Assembly: GCA_024364735.1 (NCBI GenBank)
Contig: JAGFNQ010008318.1
Span: 123,305-187,304 of the forward strand
Length of the DNA stretch: 64,000 bases
Direction of reading: 5' to 3'
Origin: Boesenbergia rotunda
Taxonomy: Eukaryota > Streptophyta > Magnoliopsida > Zingiberales > Zingiberaceae
Shown: piece after piece, positions 57,474-64,000 of the stretch
Position numbering within the stretch: the first letter of the stretch is position 1
Layout of the letters: each line of letters starts with the position of its first letter
Made by a program: the position numbers and the translations under genes
Notes under the pieces: generated by a model
What the model was told of the DNA's origin: nothing
The model's database searches: none
What the model saw: only the letters and a program-made list of their open reading frames with translations

Positions 57474-60297
57474 TGTCACGCCCCGAGACCGGCGGAGCGG
57501 CTGATCCAATATAAAATCGGACAGCACCTCCCCTGTCCGACGGACAATTTACACAACCATACAAACCCACGCAGATATATATAGGCCTCAGGCCTCAAAA
57601 CAGATATATAAGAATACTAAAATGAAGTATAATGCAGCGGAAAACTATAAAACTCACCAGAGTTGCCCACGGAGCAGACGCGCAGCAAAACAAAACACCA
57701 AAGTCCAACAGAGGACTCAAAAATACAACGCCGAACGAATAAAGCACGAATACAGACTCGTGACATAACAATCGACTACAATACCTGACCAAATACTAGG
57801 AATGAAAAATAAAGAAAATGCGGAAGCACCAGCTACGGAGTAGTAGGGACCCTGGGACTGGCAACTGGGCTCCTCCGTCGAACTATCAACCTGAAAACAA
57901 AATCATGGTGACGGGTGGTGAGTCCAAGTGGACTCTGCGGATATAGATAGATATGCATGGCAGTATAATAGCTGAATAAGCTATAAGGAATCAACATGGA
58001 TACAGTCTCAATAGAAAATATCAGAATATGCAAAACTAAACATACATACCAGTAAATCAGCCTATCCTGATTATATAAAGGACTCGTACCATGCGAGCTA
58101 GTGCAGGGTCAGTATACCACACATATATCATAAATCCTGTATGTGCATGTCAAACAAGTGCAGCAAATAAATGCAGCAAACACAATCAAGTGCACAATGC
58201 ATCGTATGCATATGATGCAATGTCATGGTCACCCCCTAACTCCAGTCAAGCCACCGAGACAGGCGATACTGTGTTGGCCGAGTGGGTAGAGCTGTGACAC
58301 TGTACGCACCCTGCTATCACTGCTCCTGAGTGACCGAGTGGACAGGATGCTGGTGGAGTGAACACTCCGCCCCATGTATATATGGGGGAGATATCTCTCT
58401 CATCTTCTCTGGTCTATGGGAAGAGAAGGGATCCCTGCTTGCTACCACGCTCCAAAACCACTACCCATGAGCGGTTGAGCGGAGCAATACAGAGCAAATG
58501 CACACACGCTACGGTATCCACTAACCCATGAGTGGCCGTGTGTGCAGAAACATGTGCCAGAGGACGTCAGGCTCAACCACAAGGGAGTCGCTGATCGCCG
58601 GCATGCAAACAGTGCAGGTATGGTGCATGACTCCAATACATGCAAACCCTACCAGGTCATCGACACATGACTCAATCTAATATGCACAGGTCATAATCAT
58701 GAATCATACCCAAACATCATGTCTAGATACACATGCAAGTATAACTAGAATCCACCAGTGCAATCATACCATGGCATGCTAATCAATATCTACAGACTTA
58801 TGCTTTTACCAATACTATACAGATTCAGATAAACAAATGGTGAGACTGTATAGAAGTAAAATCAGATTACTCTAGGGTCAAGCATAAGTATCAAGCAGGA
58901 TAACAAAACGGTAGCAGGTAAGGTAAACAAGGTCCTACTGCATAAATAAGTGCAAGCCATGCATAAAGATAAACTGGATCTAAGAAAACAAGCAGGAAGT
59001 ACCCGCCTCCAATAGATGAAGTCCGTATCAACTGGATAAGAACCACCCGCCAATAGTCAGCACAATAATCAAATCAAGTCCCTGTATAAATGATACATTT
59101 ATATTAGCTATTACAAAATTAGTAAATAGCTAAATAAATCCCTAATCCATTTTAGGGTTAACCTAATCCGCCCTTTCCATTTAATTACTTTTAATTAAAT
59201 AGAAATGTTTCTAATTACTCCATGTAATTAGGATTAGGTTCACCTTAAGAATTAACCCCCATCTAATTCATTAAGCTAGGGTTAACTTAATCATTTCCTT
59301 TTCAGTTAATCTATCCAATTAACTGACCGGTTCCTAATTAGCTTATGTAATTAAGATTAATAACCAGTTAATGTTCCCACACATAATTTAATACCCAATC
59401 CCAATGTTTAGCTACTGATTAATTTCCATAAACTGATTATAAGACCTAAGCTGCTCCATAATCCAAATTAACAATTCTCAGAAGCCATAACCACCATATA
59501 AATCCCTTACCTCAGATCGTAGGCCTTCACAGCAACAACAGTTGAGGGAACAATAGATCCCAAGTCCACCGCAGTCAAAATCCCAGCAAACCAATGGCTA
59601 CACACTTCAAATCCCTACCAACACACGACAGCCATCCCTCAAGAATTCAATATCCTTAATTCATCAATTACTGGAAGTAATTAAGTGCTATAATCTTTAA
59701 TAAAGAAAAACCATTACCTATGCCGTGGCTGGGAGATGGAAGCTGGCAAGAGCAACCTCACACACGCGTGAAGAACGGGGAAGGGAATCGGTGGTTGCTT
59801 CGCACCGGGAGCACGGGAGGCCTGGCGTCGGCTCAAACGAGAGAGAAGCAGGAAGAAGAAGAACCGGGGAGAGGGAAGCTCCTGCTCGACTCGCACGAAG
59901 GAGAAGGAAAGCTCCTGCCGCTAGGGCACGCGGAGAGAAGACGTCGGGCTCGGCTGCGGCGACTTAGGGCTCGACGGGAGAAGGAGAAGAGGAAGACGAT
60001 GAAGGAGGTGGCGTCGGGTTCGGCTAGGGCAGCGAGAGAGGAAAGGTGGGAGTGGCCGTCGGGTTTGGGCTAGGGCAGCGGGGTGAGGAGAGGTTTTATA
60101 AGTGAGGGGGCAATTGCAAAAAGCCCACTAGTTTAATTAATTACAATCTCGCCCTTAACTTTGAGTTTTAGCAATAAAACCCCTCCAACTTAGCTTTTAA
60201 ATCCCTTCACTCCCCCAACCTCATCCGAAAACCCAATTAAACCCTAGGGTCTATTTCCGAAAATCTCCAAAGTAACACAAAAATCTCGGTTTTAACA
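57474..60297 (-). repeat. 3' LTR of Gypsy element F, 2824 bp
   Basis: Starts TGTCACGCCCCGAGACC and ends GGTTTTAACA (+ strand). The next bases TCCTCCCCCACT give the polypurine tract on the minus strand. GCAGCGGAA lies at 57634-57642. A G-rich segment (59715-60080) on the + strand is composed of GGAGAAGG/GAAGAAGA motifs with open frames but no recognised protein. Confidence 0.85.
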
Positions 60298-60408
60298 TCC
60301 TCCCCCACTAATAAAAAATTTGGTCCCCAAATTTCGATATTCACTATAGTAAACACTACTAAGAAGTATGCATATAGAAATACTGAACAATAACTAATCA
60401 TACATACC

Positions 60409-61195
60409 TCAAGTGAACAGGTGGGGGTAACGAGCTCGAATGACATCCTCAAGCTCCCAGGTAGCCTCCTCATCTGAGTGATGATGCCATCCGACTCTAA
60501 CAAGCCGGATTGTCTTGTTCCGCAACTGACGCTCTCGGTGACCCAGAATCCGGACGGGAACCTCCTCATAAGTCGCGTCAGGCTGAAGTGGAACTGAGAC
60601 ATCTGATAGTACATGTGAAGGGTCGGGTACATATCTCCTCAGCATAGATACGTGAAACACATCGTGTACCCCGGAAATAGATGGTGGAAGAGCTAGACGA
60701 TAAGCCACTGCTCCAATCCTCTCCAGAATCTGGAAAGGGCCAATGTAACGCGGAGCAAGCTTACCTCGAAGACCGAATCGTTTCACCCCTTTCGTGGGTG
60801 AAACTCGCAGAAACACATGATCACCTATGGAGAACTCCAGAGGTCTCCGTCTCCGGTCGGCATAACTCTTCTGACGATCCTGCGCCTCAGATATCCTGCG
60901 TCTGATGGTACGGACTAACTCTGCCTCGTGCTGAGCTCTCTGAGGTCCTAACAGCTGGGATTCCCCAACCTCCTCCCAGAGGGTGGGTGTCCGACAAGGC
61001 CTACCATACAACGCCTCATACGGCGCCATCTGGATAGCCGCATGATAGCTGTTGTTGTAGGCGAACTCGACAAGATGCAGATGATCCTCCCAACTGCCTC
61101 CGAAATCCATAACACAGGCTCGTAGTAAGTCCTCCAAGGTCTGGATCGTACGCTCTGACTGACCATCGGTCTGCGGGTGGAAGGCGGTACTAAAT
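60409..61195 (-). pseudogene. Gypsy integrase C-terminus with GPF motif and chromodomain (element F)
   Basis: Reads FSTAFHPQTDGQSERTIQTL (with the third catalytic Glu of the DDE set in SERT), then LLRACVMDFGGSWEDHL, AYNNSYHAAIQMAPYEALYG, GKLAPRYIGPFQIL (the GPF/Y module) and VFHVSMLRRYVPD. A chromodomain follows (RILGHRERQLRNKTIRLVRV, WHHHSDEEATWELEDVIR). Chromodomains steer integration to marked chromatin. A one-base shift near 61190 separates it from the catalytic core upstream. Confidence 0.88.
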
Positions 61196-62050
61196 CTAAG
61201 CTCCGGTACCCATGGCCTTCTGCAGACTCTGCCAGAAGCGTGAGGTGAAACGCGGATCTCGATCAGAGATGATACTCAATGGTATGCCGTGTAATCTGAT
61301 GATCTCTCTGCAATATAGCTCTGCTAATCTGTCCAATGAATCGGTCCTCCGAATAGCTAGGAAGTGCGCAGATTTGGTCAATCGGTCAACGATCACCCAA
61401 ATCGCGTCAAGGCCTCGTCTGGTCCTAGGCAATCCCACCACGAAATCCATAGTAATGTGTTCCCACTTCCACTCGGGAATGGGGATACTCTGAAGTAGTC
61501 CAGCAGGTCTCTGATGCTCAGCCTTAACCTGCTGGCAAACTAGACATCTAGCTACAAAATCCGCGATGTCTTTCTTCATGCCGTTCCACCAGTAGGAACG
61601 CCTCAGGTCTCGGTACATACGGGTCCCGCCCGGGTGGATGGCAAATCGGGAGCGATGAGCCTCCTGGAGTAACTCCTCTCGGACCGGATGTGACTCGGGT
61701 ACGCAAAGTCTCCCTCGGAAGTAGAGAGTACCCTCGTCATCTCTGGTGAACTCAGACTGCTGTGCTGAAGCTATCTGGCTGCCGAGGGACTGCAGGTGCT
61801 GATCAGTGGCCTGGGCCTCTCGAATCCTTGTCCGGATGGAAGACTGAGCAACCATAGTCACTAGAATACCCTGCTCAGTTCGACCCTGCTCCTCTAAACC
61901 CAACTCTGAGAAACCCTGAACAATCTCAGTAACTGATGCCCGGAAGCAGGCCAAAGTCCCTCTGGACTTCCTGCTCAATGCGTCCGCCACAACATTAGCT
62001 TTCCCTGGATGGTAGCTAATGGTGCAATCATAATCCTTCAGGAACTCCAT
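61196..62050 (-). pseudogene. Gypsy RNase H end, integrase zinc finger and catalytic core (element F)
   Basis: Starts in the RNase H tail (YHPGKANVVADALSRKSRG). It then has the HHCC finger (EAHRSRFAIHPGGTRMYRDL, DIADFVARCLVCQQVKAEH) and the core with ITMDFVVGLP, IWVIVDRLTKSAHFL and SIISDRDPRFTSRFW (first two catalytic Asp). It ends by frameshift in GTGA at 61196. Confidence 0.9.
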
Positions 62051-62499
62051 CCACCTCCTCTGTCGGAGGTTGAGTTCCTTCTGCGTAAATAGGTATTTGA
62101 GACTTTTATGATCAGTAAAATCTCAAACGTGATACCGTATAAGTGGTGCCTCCAGATCTTCAGAGCAAAGATGATGGCTGCAAACTCCAGATCGTGAACA
62201 GGATAGTTCCTCTCATGCTCCTTCAGCTGTCTAGAAGCATAAGACACTACCCGCCCATGCTGCATCAGAACAGCGCCCAATCCCTGATAGGACGCATCCG
62301 TATATAGCACAAATCCGTCCTCTCCTGCTGGAAGAACGAGGACGGGTGCAGACACTAATCTCTGCTTCAGCTCCTGGAAGCTGGACTCGCAAGCCTCTGA
62401 CCATGTGAACTTCACGCCTTTCCTGGTAAGGCGTGTCAAGGGCATAGCAATCCTCGAGAATCCCTCTACAAATCGTCTGTAGTAACCGGCCAGTCCCAA
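62038..62499 (-). pseudogene. Gypsy RNase H (element F), frameshifted at both ends
   Basis: Reads GLAGYYRRFVEGFSRIAMPL, FTWSEACESSFQELKQRL, DGFVLYTDASYQGLGAVLMQ, ASRQLKEHERNYPVHDLEF and IFALKIWRHHLYGITFE. The RNase H Asp and Glu (TDAS, DLEF) are visible. After GITFE the frame shifts near 62130, so the FTDHKSL-type motif is out of frame. Confidence 0.88.
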
Positions 62500-62589
62500 A
62501 AGCTACGAATCTCCTGAACAGACTTCGGCTGCTCCCAACTGGTGACAGCCTCGATCTTCTGGGGGTCTACTGAAATACTCGACTGGAAA

Positions 62590-63205
62590 CTACGTGGCCC
62601 AGAAACCTACTGAGTGTAGCCAGAACGCGCACTTGCTGAACTTCGCATATAAGCACTCCCGTCGGAGGATCTCCAGAACAATGCGAAGGTGTTGCGCGTG
62701 CTCCTGCTCAGAACGTGAATAGATCAAGATATCGTCGATGAAGACAATCACGAACTGATCTAGGTAATCCAGGAATATGCGGTTCATCAGATCCATGAAC
62801 ACCGCTGGAGCATTGGTAAGCCCAAATGGCATTACCAAAAACTCATAATGACCATATCTGGTGCGGAACGCTGTCTTCTGGACATCTGCCTCTCTGACCC
62901 TCAACTGATGATATCCGGATCGCAGATCAATCTTAGAATACACTGAAGTGCCTCTGAGCTGATCAAACAAATCCTCAATCCGTGGCAGGGGGTACTTGTT
63001 CTGATGGTCACTGCATTCAACTGTCTGTAGTCGATGCACAACTCAAAGAACGTCTTTCTTCTTCACGAAGAGAACTGGGGAGCCCCAAGGTGAAACGCTA
63101 GGTCTGATGAATCCCCTGTCCAATAACTCCTGGAGTTGGACCTTCAGCTCGTCCAACTCCCTCGGTGCCATACGATACGGAGCTTTCGATGCCGGCGAAG
63201 TCCCG
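62590..63205 (-). pseudogene. Gypsy reverse transcriptase (element F)
   Basis: Reads NKYPLPRIEDLFDQLRGTSV, YSKIDLRSGYHQLRVREADV, KTAFRTRYGHYEFLVMPFGL, TNAPAVFMDLMNRIF and IVFIDDILIYSRSEQEH. It has the DLRSG and FIDD motifs with catalytic Asp. The part before it (63040-63205) carries KKKD-like and APYRMAP-like sequence in shifted frames. The end is shifted near 62595 after FWLHSVGF. Confidence 0.88.
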
Positions 63206-63208
63206 GTA

Positions 63209-63863
63209 TCAGCTCAATAGTGAACTCACCTGTCTCCTAGGAGGAAGACCGGGTAGCTCCTCTTGGAAAGACGTCAGAGAACTCTCGAACCACTGGAACT
63301 CGGGAAGAGATGTGCAACTGCTATCGTCTGCGCTGATCATGGATAATAGAAAGCCAGAACAACCCTGGGATAGCAATCTCTGCGCCTGGAGCGCAGAAAT
63401 AACCGATATGCCGTCGTCTCGGATGCCGGTGAAATCCCACGAGGGTTGGTCCGGAGGTCTGAAAGTGACCACCCTCGTCCGACAATCACTGTGGCATGGT
63501 ACGCTGTGAGCCAATCATGCCGAGAATGATGTCAAAATCCACCATCTCCAGTACAAGCAGATCTACAGTAGATCATACTGTCGAAGTCAAGGGACTCTCG
63601 ACCTCCTGAGTGATAGATAAGGTCTCACCAGATGGTAAAGACACAGATAGCTGTCGTGCTATAGAGGTAGGTAACCTACCAATCCTAGCCATGAATATAC
63701 GTGAAATGAAAGAATACGAACTACCAGTATCTACTAGTAAATCTGCAGAAACTGAGTATAACAGAATAATACCGCGGAAAACTGATCCATCAGCCCTTTG
63801 GGCCTCTCTCGTGTAACTGCATAAACTCGCCCCGTCTCTGGGGGTGGAGGTAGAGGTGGGCAC
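63209..63863 (-). pseudogene. Gypsy aspartic protease and linker to RT (element F)
   Basis: The protease part reads SADLLVDTGSSYSFIS (active-site DTGS) and SVSLPSGETLSITQEV. A frame break near 63570 is followed by MAHSVPCHSDCRTRVVTFRP, DDGISVISALQAQRLLSQGC and FQEELPGLPP, the linker ahead of the RT. From 63864 to the window edge the minus strand is Pro-rich (PPPQPQQ-type), which fits the end of gag. Confidence 0.85.
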
Positions 63864-64000
63864 TGCTGCGGCTGCGGTGGTGGCAGAGCCGGGGTACTGG
63901 TGCTCCCTGAGTGGCTGAGGCTGATATGGTACCGTCTGATAACCCTGCTGGTATGGTGCAGTCTGGTATCCCGGGTGGTACTGGGCTGAGGATATACTGT

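Larger units (their letters stand above)
57474..64000 (-). mobile_element. Tekay-like chromovirus F (Ty3/Gypsy), 5' part outside window
   Basis: Minus-strand order is protease, RT, RNase H, integrase, chromodomain, polypurine tract and 3' LTR. A chromodomain at the integrase C-terminus and TGTCACGCC-type LTR ends fit the Tekay/Del lineage. It sits in the CACTA-type sequence that follows element D. Confidence 0.8.

Noticed and set aside
59715..60080. G-rich open frames of 80-117 codons in LTR F
   Set aside because: Composed of Arg/Glu/Gly-rich low-complexity sequence inside an LTR with no recognised domain.

Overview
This is a flowering-plant nuclear genome window. It has spliced exons with GT..AG introns, tRNA-derived SINEs, plant-type L1 and RTE LINEs, Copia and chromodomain Ty3/Gypsy LTR retrotransposons, and MITEs. 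The species cannot be fixed from the sequence. The abundance of Sirevirus-like Copia elements and long-LTR Copia elements fits a large, repeat-dense genome, possibly a monocot, but that is only an impression. A 361-bp run of N (42199-42559) shows this is a scaffolded assembly. No CRISPR array, rRNA gene or operon-like system is present.

Region 1 (1-14384) holds the one recognisable host gene. It is the 3' part of a PHD-finger protein gene on the + strand, in seven phase-0 exons: 919-972, 1137-1202, 1292-1429, 1745-1798, 4736-4795, 13758-14150 and 14226-14384. Its introns have been enlarged by transposable elements. A Copia 3' end lies upstream of the first visible exon. A decayed RTE LINE sits in the 2.9-kb intron. 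The 9.0-kb intron holds an Au-type SINE piece, a Tourist-like MITE, a hAT-like element carrying a kinesin gene fragment, and a SINE with a perfect 16-bp target duplication.

Region 2 (14385-31067) is intergenic and nested. A 2.5-kb foldback Mutator-like element is inserted in an old LTR-like sequence. Next comes a decayed Sirevirus-like element (C, + strand) with gag but no visible pol. A full-length 7.4-kb L1 LINE (22189-29608, - strand) has inserted into C; it has a 16-bp target duplication, ORF1 and ORF2 overlapping as TAATG, and a single nonsense codon in ORF2.

Region 3 (31068-47442) contains a Sirevirus-like element A (- strand, gag only), itself holding a 714-bp hAT-type element. It is followed by a Sirevirus-like element B (- strand, two LTRs, PBS, gag and pol) that contains the N gap. 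B has no target duplication and its two flanks belong to different elements, so the locus is either rearranged or mis-joined at the gap.

Region 4 (47443-64000) contains a Gypsy integrase remnant, a Copia element E (+ strand, LTR, PBS, gag), and a long-LTR Copia element D (- strand) inserted in E; D's polyprotein frame is continuous except for four stop codons. A CACTA-type terminus follows in the leader of D. The window ends in a Tekay-like chromovirus F (- strand) with a 2.8-kb LTR and a frameshifted pol. All the genes outside the PHD gene are transposon genes; all but the L1 ORF1 are visibly broken or truncated, and none appears to act with the host gene beyond sitting near it.
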